64,000 nucleotides of DNA. It comes from Saprospiraceae bacterium (GTDB lineage: Bacteria > Bacteroidota > Bacteroidia > Chitinophagales > Saprospiraceae). This document shows positions 45,178 through 53,480 of this stretch, piece by piece. Numbering within the stretch: position 1 is the first letter of the stretch; each line of letters begins with the position of its first letter. The position numbers were made by a program, and so were the translations under genes. Under the pieces are notes generated by a model, which was given only the letters and a program-made list of their open reading frames with translations, was not told the DNA's origin and searched no databases. The DNA lies in contig JADKGF010000007.1 of the NCBI GenBank assembly GCA_016717105.1, positions 62,001 through 126,000 on the forward strand, read 5' to 3'.

Positions 45178-46881
45178 TTAATATGGATGATGAATCAAGA
45201 TTTTTTGAAAATTGGTTATATCTTGATGATTTGATATTGCTCTAACTAGGTATAATCCTGAAATCAATTGCTCAGTTTGAAGTGAATTTCCAGGTTTGGA
45301 AATGATTAATTTGCCATTTAAATCAAATAGTTGAATGGTATAATTTTCGATTTCCATTCCACTTACATGGAGTAGGTCGTCGGCGGGATTTGGATAAAAA
45401 ACGATCGGATTCACTGCATTCCAATCATTGCTATTAGAAGTGCTGCCTACTGCTCCTGTTCCTATTATAGATGTAGGTGGTGGAACTTGCAATACATTGC
45501 CATTGCCAAACTCGTCGGCACCAATATCCACTGCATTTAATCTGGCTTTGCCATCATAGTCAGTCTGTAAGCCGTTTATTGATTTGCCTTTATCGATGGC
45601 TGGACTACTGCTAAGAAGATGCATTTCAGCATTCAATTGTGGGTTGACTTCCAGTCCATGACTATCAAATCCGAGTGTTTTCCAATCAGCAAATTTTTTA
45701 CTAGGCCAATCTCCGTCATCAAAGCTGATAGCACTGCCATTACTTTTATAGAAAATATTGTGATCTATTATATTCGAACCTTCTAAAGCATTTTCACGCA
45801 CCAAAATGGTAAAATCATCTTCACCAGAGGGACTCTGGTCAATAAAAATATTATTTAGAATTTCCAAGCCAGTAGAAATAGGATGGAAAGTAGTGTTTTC
45901 ATCTACACCTACTTCTCCAGAGAGAAACGTTAATGGAGCATGATAAATAGGCGAAGCAGTCATAACAGTATTATTGTAAATTTTGCAATTTTTTGCCCCT
46001 ACGATTACGATACCACCATGTTGTGTATTGATTACTATATTGTTTCGTACTATGGTGTTTATACTTTCATAATAGTTCGGATTGGTTTTACTATCAAACC
46101 ATTCGCCATCTGTATAAAACCCAACTCCAATACCAGCCTCACCTATATTTCTGAATAAATTACCTTCGATGACACAATCTACTGCACCGCCTTTTGCATA
46201 GACACCATTAGTTGAAATTTCATGAAAGTATGAATTTTTTACAATCATTCTGCTGCCATTTACATTATCTATTCCTTCTGCATTTGGGCCACCATTTTGC
46301 TCTAAGTTTTCAGGACCTACTCCCGAGTTATATATTTCACATGATATGATGGATATATCATTACAACCTGGTGTGATTTTAATACAATCTCTTCCTGTAT
46401 CATGAATTTTACATTGCACAAGTTTAATACCGCTTGCACCACTTCTCTCATTGTCAGGTAATCCCCAGTTCCAGTTAGATTCAAATTTGACACCATAAAA
46501 TGCTCCACCAATGATCTCCAATCTTTCTAAAGTACCGCCTCTAGTTTTTTCATTACTATACCATAGGCAAGATGCAATATCCTCTCCTGCATCCACTGGA
46601 GCCTTGATAATTGCCCATTCATTCACATACGATCTTATTGTTAAATCATTGCGCTCTATTTTGATTTCATCTGAAGGATAGGTGCCATTGCGCAATTCTA
46701 TGACATCACCATCACTAGATTTTGATATCGCATATTTTAAGGTTTTGAATGGGGTATTTATTTTACCATTATTATTATCATTACCATTGGTTGCTACATA
46801 CCATGTTGCGCCGGACATTATTGTGGGTAAATAAAAATAAATTACTAAAACGAGCTTAATCTGATGAGAATATGCAAGCAT
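45178..46881 (-). CDS. Secreted parallel beta-helix protein with T9SS tail
   Basis: The 567-residue protein has a signal peptide (ending IMSGATWYVATNG). The body from about 30 to 430 is a right-handed parallel beta-helix, as in DUF1565/pectate-lyase-like proteins: GDVIELRNGTYPS, NDISIISCEIYNSG, KNCKIYNNTVMTAS, LEILNNIFIDQSPS, LSSSPAIDKGKSING and VDIGADEFG (a common end motif). The tail (VFYPNPADDLLHVSGMEIENYTI in part, GLYLVRAI) is a T9SS type A sorting domain. It could bind or cleave polysaccharide; no catalytic residues can be assigned. The second copy of the 112-bp element lies 25 bp upstream of its ATG. Confidence 0.8.
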   Translation of the reverse strand: MLAYSHQIKLVLVIYFYLPTIMSGATWYVATNGNDNNNGKINTPFKTLKYAISKSSDGDVIELRNGTYPSDEIKIERNDLTIRSYVNEWAIIKAPVDAGEDIASCLWYSNEKTRGGTLERLEIIGGAFYGVKFESNWNWGLPDNERSGASGIKLVQCKIHDTGRDCIKITPGCNDISIISCEIYNSGVGPENLEQNGGPNAEGIDNVNGSRMIVKNSYFHEISTNGVYAKGGAVDCVIEGNLFRNIGEAGIGVGFYTDGEWFDSKTNPNYYESINTIVRNNIVINTQHGGIVIVGAKNCKIYNNTVMTASPIYHAPLTFLSGEVGVDENTTFHPISTGLEILNNIFIDQSPSGEDDFTILVRENALEGSNIIDHNIFYKSNGSAISFDDGDWPSKKFADWKTLGFDSHGLEVNPQLNAEMHLLSSSPAIDKGKSINGLQTDYDGKARLNAVDIGADEFGNGNVLQVPPPTSIIGTGAVGSTSNSNDWNAVNPIVFYPNPADDLLHVSGMEIENYTIQLFDLNGKLIISKPGNSLQTEQLISGLYLVRAISNHQDITNFQKILIHHPY

Positions 46882-46905
46882 AAATTTTCTTTAATTGTAA
46901 ATTAA

Positions 46906-47017
46906 TACCATAAATGTATGGAGATGCTTAGTACCAAAATTGTAACATTGATTGCAAAGCCCTATTGATTGTGTAGCTGGTAGGATTGGTTTAGATTCTA
47001 ATTTTCATATTTTCATG
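46906..47017 (-). repeat. Copy 2 of the 112-bp duplicated element
   Basis: About 95% identical to 33555-33666 in the same orientation relative to the following minus-strand gene. At its far end the first copy reads KIIKI then stop in the SprB-like gene; this copy keeps the stop TGA in the matching place (MKI stop) but no gene precedes it. The repeat therefore carries the end of a surface gene plus shared downstream DNA. Confidence 0.9.
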
Positions 47018-47166
47018 CAAATGTTAAATTATAGAAATGTTATACACACTTTTGAATATTCTATGAATAAAAATAATCCACTCCATTTCGAAAAGCAATC
47101 AATATCTTATCTTCTTTTGAATTTTATTTTGTACTCTTGCTTTTTTAAAATCGATATAATATACAA

Positions 47167-47496
47167 ATGAGTTATTTTAAACCAGAAGACCTAAAAAAAT
47201 TTGGAGAGATCACCGATTTACAACCTGAAATGGGAAGGAAGTTTTTTGCTTGGTACAATGAAGTTTTCAAAGATGGAGCACTCACCGTTCGTGAGAAAAA
47301 TCTGATAGCCCTTGCCGTAGCACACACTGTGCAATGTCCATATTGTATGGATGCGTACACTGACGCGTGTTTGTCTTCAGGGGCTGATGACGAGCAAATG
47401 ATGGAAGCCATTCACGTGGCTGCGGCGATCAAAGGTGGCGCTACCTTGGTCAATGCTGTTCCGATGATGAATACCATAAAATCCAAACTTATGTAA
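47167..47496 (+). CDS. AhpD/CMD-family protein associated with arsenosugar biosynthesis
   Basis: The 109-residue protein has the alkylhydroperoxidase/carboxymuconolactone-decarboxylase motif VAHTVQCPYCMDAYTDACL (His53, Cys57, Cys60). This exact motif is typical of the small peroxidase-like partner found next to ArsS. It lies 24 bp upstream of the ArsS-like gene, so the two form an operon. The family is thought to act in arsenic (arsenosugar) metabolism; the precise reaction of this member is not established. No promoter pair was seen. Confidence 0.85.
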   Translation: MSYFKPEDLKKFGEITDLQPEMGRKFFAWYNEVFKDGALTVREKNLIALAVAHTVQCPYCMDAYTDACLSSGADDEQMMEAIHVAAAIKGGATLVNAVPMMNTIKSKLM

Positions 47497-47520
47497 GCGT
47501 TTGGTGTTTATTTTTCTAAT

Positions 47521-48576
47521 ATGGGTGTAAAACAAAAAACCAAATCGCTCAGCAGCAGTCATAATGCGCTGTCTGATGCTTTTTTTCAACTCCAGGTATT
47601 GAATGGTCAATCTCTGACACACGATCATTTTGAGCCATTTGAAAAAAAAACAGGTAATCCGATAAAACCAGTATTACCAGAGATATTTCAGATCAATGTA
47701 GGTAAATTGTGCAATCAATCTTGCGCTCATTGTCACGTAGATGCTGGTCCAGACAAAAAGACCGAAAATATGGATCGTTCCACTATGGAATTATGTCTTG
47801 AGATTATAGATAAACATAAGATTCCTGTAGTGGACATCACTGGTGGTGCACCCGAAATGAACCCAAATTTCAAATGGCTTGTAGAAGAATGCCGTAAAAT
47901 GGGCAAGAAGGTAATCAACAGATGTAATCTCACGATCATCATGTCCAATCCGAAATATCGGGATTTACCAGAGTTTTTTGCTCAAAATGAGGTGCATTTA
48001 ATCTCATCGCTGCCATATTTTGCCAAAAATCGCACTGATAGCCAACGAGGCGAAGGCGTTTTTGATGATAGTATCGAAGCACTCAAGCTATTGAACAAAG
48101 TAGGATATGGGCAGCCAGAAAGCAAGCTCATTATCGACTTGGTCTATAATCCATCTGGGGCATTTTTGCCAGGTGATCAACACGCTTTGGAACATGAATT
48201 CAAGCTTCAATTGGATCGTAGATTTGGTATTGTTTTCAATAATCTATACGCTATTACCAATTTGCCTGTAAGTCGTTTTTTGGATTACTTGATCCAATCA
48301 GGCAATTATACCCAATACATGACTGCCTTGGTAGAAGCGTTTAACCCAGCAACCTTGTCAGGCTTGATGTGTCGCAATACCTTGTCCATTAGTTGGGATG
48401 GATATATCTTCGATTGTGATTTCAATCAAATGCTCGATATGAAGGTGGCTTCTACATCAAATCATGTTCGAGATTTTGATTTAAATGCACTAATGCAAAG
48501 GAATGTCGTCGTCAATCAACATTGTTATGGTTGTACAGCAGGTGCAGGAAGTAGTTGTGGCGGCGAAATTGTTTAG
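47521..48576 (+). CDS. arsS: Radical SAM protein ArsS-like (arsenosugar biosynthesis)
   Basis: The 351-residue protein carries the radical SAM [4Fe-4S] motif CNQSCAHC (Cys64, Cys68, Cys71), the substrate-region ITGGAPEMNP and the C-terminal CYGCTAGAGSSCGGEIV. This layout matches ArsS, which adds the 5'-deoxyadenosyl group of SAM to arsenic compounds on the path to arsenosugars. A subset of the family has selenocysteine at the C-terminal site; here the codons give Cys. Only the pair is visible; no methyltransferase arsM is adjacent in the window. Confidence 0.85.
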   Translation: MGVKQKTKSLSSSHNALSDAFFQLQVLNGQSLTHDHFEPFEKKTGNPIKPVLPEIFQINVGKLCNQSCAHCHVDAGPDKKTENMDRSTMELCLEIIDKHKIPVVDITGGAPEMNPNFKWLVEECRKMGKKVINRCNLTIIMSNPKYRDLPEFFAQNEVHLISSLPYFAKNRTDSQRGEGVFDDSIEALKLLNKVGYGQPESKLIIDLVYNPSGAFLPGDQHALEHEFKLQLDRRFGIVFNNLYAITNLPVSRFLDYLIQSGNYTQYMTALVEAFNPATLSGLMCRNTLSISWDGYIFDCDFNQMLDMKVASTSNHVRDFDLNALMQRNVVVNQHCYGCTAGAGSSCGGEIV

Positions 48577-48589
48577 GGAACCAATAAAA

Positions 48590-49099
48590 CTATTCTTCAA
48601 TAATGCCTCGCAATCCTAATTCTACAGCACGCAGATTTTGGATTTTGCCGTTATCTATCTCAAACTTTAGAATTGTCCTGACTTTGTGGAATCCATGATG
48701 CCCATAAGCTCCGGGATTCATATGAAGCAAATTATTTGCTTTATCAGGCATCACTTTACATATATGTGAATGCCCGCAAATATAGAGATTGGGTTTTTCG
48801 CTTTTAATAATCTGACTGACACGATTATTGTATTTTCCAGGATATCCACCAATGTGGGTCATAAAGACTTTGATTCCTTCGCATAGAAAAATCTCATTTA
48901 GCCCATAAAGATCTTTGACGGATTGATCATCTATATTGCCATAAACAGCACGAAAGGTTGCCAAAGCTCGATATTTTTCTATGGAAGCAAGATCACCTAT
49001 ATCACCAGCATGCCATATCTCATCTACATCCTGAAGATGCGTTGTTACTTCATCCCCATAATAGGAATGATTGTCAGAAATTAAGGCTATTTTCTTCAA
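48590..49099 (-). CDS. Metallophosphoesterase, YfcE/MJ0936 family
   Basis: The 169-residue enzyme has the calcineurin-like metal motifs: SDNH (Asp9, His11), AGDIGD (Asp33), GNID (Asn55), THIGG (His82) and GHSH (His110, His112), then MNPGAYGHHG. Members hydrolyse phosphodiesters or phosphomonoesters with two metal ions in the cytoplasm; the physiological substrate is unknown. It converges with the ArsS-like gene (13 bp apart). Confidence 0.88.
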   Translation of the reverse strand: MKKIALISDNHSYYGDEVTTHLQDVDEIWHAGDIGDLASIEKYRALATFRAVYGNIDDQSVKDLYGLNEIFLCEGIKVFMTHIGGYPGKYNNRVSQIIKSEKPNLYICGHSHICKVMPDKANNLLHMNPGAYGHHGFHKVRTILKFEIDNGKIQNLRAVELGLRGIIEE

Positions 49100-49117
49100 A
49101 AAGTGCTTATCTTTTGA

Positions 49118-50515
49118 TTATAAGTGAATGACTTCGTCATAAGCTGCGGCGGTGGCTTCCATAACGGCTTCACTCATCGTCGGATGCGGATGGATAGCCT
49201 TTAGGATCTCATGTCCTGTGCTTTCCAGTTTTTTGGCCAAAACAAGTTCAGCGATCATCTCGGTTACATTGGCACCGATCATGTGTCCACCTAAGAACTC
49301 ACCATATTTAGCATCAAAGATCATCTTGACAAAACCATCTTTAGCTCCAGAAGCGCTGGCTTTTCCCGATGCTGAAAAAGGAAATTTACCGATCTTCAAT
49401 TCGTAACCTGCTTCTTTTGCCTGAGCTTCTGTCATTCCTACACTTGATACCTCAGGCCAGCAATAAGTACAACCTGGGATATTTGAATAATCAATAGGTT
49501 CTGGGTGATGGCCAGCAATTTTTTCTACACAAGTAATACCTTCAGCGCTAGCTACATGGGCTAATGCCTGCGTTGGGATCACATCGCCAATTGCATATAT
49601 GCCAGGTACATTTGTTCTATAATAGGCATCAACCTTGATCATACCGCGATCCGTTTCTATACCTAGAACGTCTAGTCCTATATCTTCAGTATTTGGTGTC
49701 ACACCAGCTGCTGAAAGCACTATGTCACAAGTTATGGTTTGAACACTTTCATCTTTGCGATTTTTGACGATAACACTACAACCTTCATCCGTCATTTCTA
49801 TTTTTTCAACAGATGAGTTGGCTAGAATCTTCATACCAGCTTTTTTATAGACTTTCGTCAATTCTTTAGAAATATCAGCATCTTCTCTAGGAAGAAGACC
49901 TTGTTCCATGAATTCAACAACGGTAATTTCTGTACCAATCGTATTATAAAAATAGGCAAATTCTACTCCAATTGCACCAGCACCAACGACGACCATTTTT
50001 TTAGGTTGAACTGGCAATGTCATAGCTTCACGGTATCCAATAATTTTTTTACCATCTATTTTGATATTTGGCAATTCTTTGGCACGTCCACCAGTAGCGA
50101 TAATGATATGTTCTGCGCTATATTCGGCTTTTTTACCATCTTTATCTGTGACTACAACTTTTTTGCCGCGAGCCAATCTACCATAACCTTCAATGACGGT
50201 TATTTTATTTTTTTTCATTAAAAAGTTAACACCTTTTGACATGCCATCTGCTACGCCACGGCTTCTAGAAATCATTTGACCGAATTCGGCTACTGGTTCA
50301 TTGACTGTGATTCCATAATCCTTCGCATGATGTATATAATCAAAAACTTGAGCACTTTTAAGTAAAGCCTTTGTAGGAATACAGCCCCAATTCAAGCAGA
50401 CACCACCTAGATTTTCTTTTTCGACTACGGCTACTTTCATTCCCAACCGTGATGCTCTGATTGCTGCAACATAACCACCAGGTCCACTACCTAAAATTAT
50501 AAGATCAAAGTTCAT
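49118..50515 (-). CDS. lpdA: Dihydrolipoyl dehydrogenase (E3)
   Basis: The 465-residue flavoprotein has the FAD motif GSGPGG (9-14), the redox disulphide in GGVCLNWGCIPTKAL (Cys40, Cys45), the NAD motif VVGAGAIGVEFAYF, an AIGDV site, and HPHPTMSE with the catalytic His-Glu at the C-terminus. It re-oxidises dihydrolipoamide in pyruvate and 2-oxoglutarate dehydrogenase complexes or the glycine cleavage system. A full Bacteroidota promoter lies at 50537-50568. It overlaps nothing; the phosphoesterase follows 18 bp downstream. Confidence 0.95.
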   Translation of the reverse strand: MNFDLIILGSGPGGYVAAIRASRLGMKVAVVEKENLGGVCLNWGCIPTKALLKSAQVFDYIHHAKDYGITVNEPVAEFGQMISRSRGVADGMSKGVNFLMKKNKITVIEGYGRLARGKKVVVTDKDGKKAEYSAEHIIIATGGRAKELPNIKIDGKKIIGYREAMTLPVQPKKMVVVGAGAIGVEFAYFYNTIGTEITVVEFMEQGLLPREDADISKELTKVYKKAGMKILANSSVEKIEMTDEGCSVIVKNRKDESVQTITCDIVLSAAGVTPNTEDIGLDVLGIETDRGMIKVDAYYRTNVPGIYAIGDVIPTQALAHVASAEGITCVEKIAGHHPEPIDYSNIPGCTYCWPEVSSVGMTEAQAKEAGYELKIGKFPFSASGKASASGAKDGFVKMIFDAKYGEFLGGHMIGANVTEMIAELVLAKKLESTGHEILKAIHPHPTMSEAVMEATAAAYDEVIHL

Positions 50516-50536
50516 AACTCATTTTTTAATTGAGCG

Positions 50537-50568
50537 CAAAGGTAAGGTTTCTTTGACTTTTAATCAAA
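50537..50568 (-). promoter_or_regulatory. Full Bacteroidota promoter of lpdA
   Basis: On the minus strand TTTG (50565-50568), 20 bp, then TACCTTTG (50537-50544). Transcription would begin near 50531, about 16 bases before ATG 50515. Confidence 0.8.
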
Positions 50569-50648
50569 ATTTACGTCTGACTTATGTTGTTATTTTAATT
50601 GAATCAATCGAAAAGTCAGATTTTAATACATAACTTTTGATTTACGAT

Positions 50649-50656
50649 TAACTTTG
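50649..50656 (+). promoter_or_regulatory. -7 box upstream of mscS-like gene
   Basis: TAACTTTG matches the -7 consensus and lies 24 bases before ATG 50680. No TTTG is at the right distance; the nearest (50636-50639) is too close. Confidence 0.45.
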
Positions 50657-50679
50657 TCGCTTTATAATTTTTTAGATAA

Positions 50680-51495
50680 ATGGAAATAAAGAAATATATA
50701 GATTTGGGTATTACTTGGGCAATCGAGGCATTTCCTGGATTCTTATTGGCCATTGCAGTATTGGTAGTGGGCATTTGGTTTATAAAAAAAATGTCCGAAG
50801 TCTTCACTGGAATGCTGTCCAAATCTGGATTTGCACCAGAGATTACTTCTTTTTTAGTGGCATTGGTTTCTATAGGATTAAGAGTATTACTACTGATAAG
50901 CGTTGCTGGTATGGTTGGTGTCGATACTGCGGCATTCGTTGGTGTATTGGCTGCTGCTGGACTTGCTATAGGATTGGCTCTACAAGGCAGTTTAGGCAAT
51001 TTTGCGGCAGGTATCATCATTGTGACTTTCAAACCATATAAAATAGATGATTGGGTAGAGGTGAAAGATAAGTTCGGCAAGGTTCAGGACATTCAGATAT
51101 TCAATACTGTAGTCGTCACACCAGGCAATAAAACTCTAGTAATTCCCAATGGTGAAGTAATAAACGGTATCATTACGAATTTTTCGAAAAGAGGAAATAT
51201 TCGCATTGAATTAAAAGTCCTTATGCCATATAATGAAGATTTTCCAAAGGTAAAGTCATTGATATTTAATGAGTTAATGTCGATGGATAAAGTACTTAAA
51301 AACCCAACACCCGAGATTGGTATTGAAGAGTTTGGTGACACAAATATTGTATTATCAGTAAGACCTTATGTGTTGCCTGATGACTATTGGTCTGTATATT
51401 ATGATGTCATGAGTAAAATCAAAACGGTGTATCACGATAATGGAATCGGTATTGCTTTCCAAGAAGGTATCGAAGTTGGCCCTGTAGGTAAGTAA
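50680..51495 (+). CDS. MscS-family small-conductance mechanosensitive channel
   Basis: The 271-residue protein has three hydrophobic helices (WAIEAFPGFLLAIAVLVVG; EITSFLVALVSIGLRVLLLI; AAFVGVLAAAGLAIGLALQG, the pore helix with Gly/Ala pattern) followed by FAAGIIIVTFKPYKIDDWVE and the beta-domain NGEVINGIITNFSKRGNIR. MscS channels open under membrane tension to release solutes at hypo-osmotic shock. It is divergent from lpdA. Confidence 0.93.
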   Translation: MEIKKYIDLGITWAIEAFPGFLLAIAVLVVGIWFIKKMSEVFTGMLSKSGFAPEITSFLVALVSIGLRVLLLISVAGMVGVDTAAFVGVLAAAGLAIGLALQGSLGNFAAGIIIVTFKPYKIDDWVEVKDKFGKVQDIQIFNTVVVTPGNKTLVIPNGEVINGIITNFSKRGNIRIELKVLMPYNEDFPKVKSLIFNELMSMDKVLKNPTPEIGIEEFGDTNIVLSVRPYVLPDDYWSVYYDVMSKIKTVYHDNGIGIAFQEGIEVGPVGK

Positions 51496-51653
51496 GTATT
51501 CCCGAATTATTGCTTGATTTTAATGGTTTTATAAGGTGAATATTTGGGAGTATCTATTAATATTCCTAGATATTGAAAAAAACAATTGTGTTTTAACCGT
51601 AATTTAAAGTATTTAATATATATTTGTTGCTGAATCCAAAAAATTTAATTAAG

Positions 51654-52073
51654 ATGAGATTTATATTACTTTTAATTTCAGTGTTTTTTGTAAATGCAAT
51701 GCAAGCACAGTTATCTGCTGAAGAGCGACGAGCTACTGCGCACATGGAGCCATTTGCTATAAAAGTAACTGCATCAAAGACTAAACCTATTCAGGCATTA
51801 CAAGGTCCTAATCTTGTATTGATTGATGTGCGTACTGCAGAAGAAGCAGCTGCCGGTAAAATTAAAGGTGCCATACAAATTGATTACAAAGCACCAGATT
51901 TTAAAGAAAAAGTAGCAGCATTAGATAAAACAAAACAATATTTAGTGTATTGTTATGCTGGTGGTCTTGCAGAAAAGGCCATGAAAACCATGCAGGAAAT
52001 GGGATTTAAACAGTTGTATTGTATGAGTGATGGCTATCGCGCTTATGCACCTGTTGAAACTCCAGCAAAATAA
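51654..52073 (+). CDS. Exported single-domain rhodanese-like protein
   Basis: The start is ATG 51654, MRFILLLISVFFVNAMQAQ, a signal peptide; an upstream TTG would add ten residues ahead of it. The domain shows LVLIDVRTAEEAAAGKIKGA and the active-site Cys loop VYCYAGGLAEKA. Rhodaneses handle sulphane sulphur; a periplasmic one may serve redox or sulphur transfer. An excellent terminator follows (52100-52130). Confidence 0.85.
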   Translation: MRFILLLISVFFVNAMQAQLSAEERRATAHMEPFAIKVTASKTKPIQALQGPNLVLIDVRTAEEAAAGKIKGAIQIDYKAPDFKEKVAALDKTKQYLVYCYAGGLAEKAMKTMQEMGFKQLYCMSDGYRAYAPVETPAK

Positions 52074-52099
52074 AAACATAAATTAGAATAAACCAATTG

Positions 52100-52130
52100 A
52101 AAGCCGTAGAAGTATCTATGGCTTTTTTTG
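52100..52130 (+). terminator. Intrinsic terminator after the rhodanese gene
   Basis: AAAGCCGTAG (52100-52109) and CTATGGCTTT (52116-52125) form a 10-bp stem with one wobble pair and a 6-base loop, followed by a T-run. Confidence 0.85.
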
Positions 52131-52208
52131 TTTTATACTCTTTATACACGCCATATTTTGTTATTTTCAATTATCTATTTTTTTCAATAATGAATTGAAA
52201 CTATTATT

Positions 52209-52216
52209 TACCTTTG
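52209..52216 (+). promoter_or_regulatory. -7 box almost abutting ATG 52226
   Basis: TACCTTTG matches the -7 consensus. Expected initiation near 52222 leaves only about 4 bases before ATG 52226, so the mRNA would be nearly leaderless. The -33 half is not clear. Confidence 0.45.
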
Positions 52217-52225
52217 CGCGAGGAT

Positions 52226-53023
52226 ATGGAAAGCAACCTTATAAGATATTTCCAAGGTGGATCCACATTGGATCAACTAAGTGTTACGGAGATTGAGCAG
52301 CGCTTAACTCACGTGCCTTCAGGTTCTATCTATAATTTGCTTTTCGCCAAAAAAATGTCTTCAAATTTTGATCTTAATTTTATGTTGATAAGCCAAGACC
52401 GAATCATGATGCACTATATGCTGGAAAATGATGGGAAAATTCCTTCACTTCATGATTTGAAAGTGGAAAATCCTTCATCAACAATGATAGATGATCAAAC
52501 TCAGATTCGAAATGAAGATACAGAACCAGATGTTGTTGAAGAATTGGAACAAACTGCAATTCCTGTTATCAATGCAGATGAACAAGCTATAGTTGCTGTA
52601 CCTGATCTTGAAATTCAGATAGATGAAGAGCCTAGTGTTTTACCTGAGCATGTATCTGTTATTCAAGCTATTGAAACCGAAAACCCAATTCACCAATCGA
52701 AAGACAAAAAGAAAAAGAAGTTTAAACTACAAGAATTTGGTGGTATTTCTGATTATGCAAAATGGCTTATGTCCTTTAAAGAAGATGATATAGACCAGAA
52801 AATCAAAAAGGAAGAAAAAGCAGCTAAAAAGCGTAAATTGGAGGAAAGTGCTAGAAAATCTATTACTAAATCAAATACAATTGTTTCAGAGCCACTGGCT
52901 GAAATATTGGCAATTCAGGGCCATCTCGACGATGCAAAAAAAATGTATGAACAATTAATGATGAAATATCCAGAAAAAAGTAGTTACTTTGCAGCCAAAA
53001 TAAATCTTTTAATAAAAAATTAA
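52226..53023 (+). CDS. Cytoplasmic protein of unknown function with TPR-like C-terminus
   Basis: About 265 residues from ATG 52226, chosen over an upstream TTG that lies inside the -7 box. An N-terminal helical part (SNLIRYFQGGSTLDQLS), a long acidic, low-complexity middle (EDTEPDVVEELEQ), a Lys-rich stretch (DKKKKKFKLQEFGG, EEKAAKKRKLEESARK) and a short TPR-like end (EILAIQGHLDDAKKMYEQL) are visible. No signal peptide is seen. The gene is 7 bp upstream of secG, a neighbour often seen in related Bacteroidota (from memory); a link to protein export is inference. Confidence 0.7.
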   Translation: MESNLIRYFQGGSTLDQLSVTEIEQRLTHVPSGSIYNLLFAKKMSSNFDLNFMLISQDRIMMHYMLENDGKIPSLHDLKVENPSSTMIDDQTQIRNEDTEPDVVEELEQTAIPVINADEQAIVAVPDLEIQIDEEPSVLPEHVSVIQAIETENPIHQSKDKKKKKFKLQEFGGISDYAKWLMSFKEDDIDQKIKKEEKAAKKRKLEESARKSITKSNTIVSEPLAEILAIQGHLDDAKKMYEQLMMKYPEKSSYFAAKINLLIKN

Positions 53024-53030
53024 TATAGTA

Positions 53031-53294
53031 ATGACCACGCTTTTGACAATATTGATAGCAATAAACTGTGTACTTTTAATGGCAGTAGTTTTAATCCAAA
53101 ACCCAAAAGGTGGTGGAATAGACTCTTCATTGGGTGGAACTGCAGCTAATCAAATGTTTGGTGCAGCAAAATCTTCCGACTTTATAGAAAAGGTTACTTG
53201 GGGATTAGCAGCTGCATTATTTATACTTTGTATTATTACAGCAATGTTGGTTTCAGGCAGCACAGGTGGTAGCTTGATCCAACCTGTTCAATGA
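53031..53294 (+). CDS. secG: Preprotein translocase subunit SecG
   Basis: The 87-residue protein has two hydrophobic helices (LLTILIAINCVLLMAVVLIQ; WGLAAALFILCIITAMLVS) and the central SecG motif QNPKGGGIDSSLGG ... ANQMFGAAKSSDF. SecG assists the SecYEG channel and SecA. The gene starts 7 bp after the upstream unknown gene and ends in an intrinsic terminator. Confidence 0.95.
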   Translation: MTTLLTILIAINCVLLMAVVLIQNPKGGGIDSSLGGTAANQMFGAAKSSDFIEKVTWGLAAALFILCIITAMLVSGSTGGSLIQPVQ

Positions 53295-53319
53295 TAAACT
53301 CAATACTCAATCTTACAGT

Positions 53320-53354
53320 AAGGGCTTGTTCAATGTAGAATGAGCCCTTTTTTT
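53320..53354 (+). terminator. Intrinsic terminator of secG
   Basis: AAGGGCT (53320-53326) pairs with AGCCCTT (53343-53349), with inner TTC/GAA pairing, followed by a T-run to 53354. Confidence 0.85.
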
Positions 53355-53480
53355 ATCTGGTATTTTTGATGTTTTGTCTAAAAAAACAATCCATCCATAA
53401 CCTTATTTTCAAACTGAAGTTATACTACCACACAAGTCTGTACATACTACAGAGATATTATCGTAATTACAAAATTTGAC

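Noticed and set aside
47521..48576. Selenocysteine in the ArsS-like protein
   Set aside because: The C-terminal motif is encoded with Cys codons throughout, ending at an ordinary stop, so no UGA recoding is needed.
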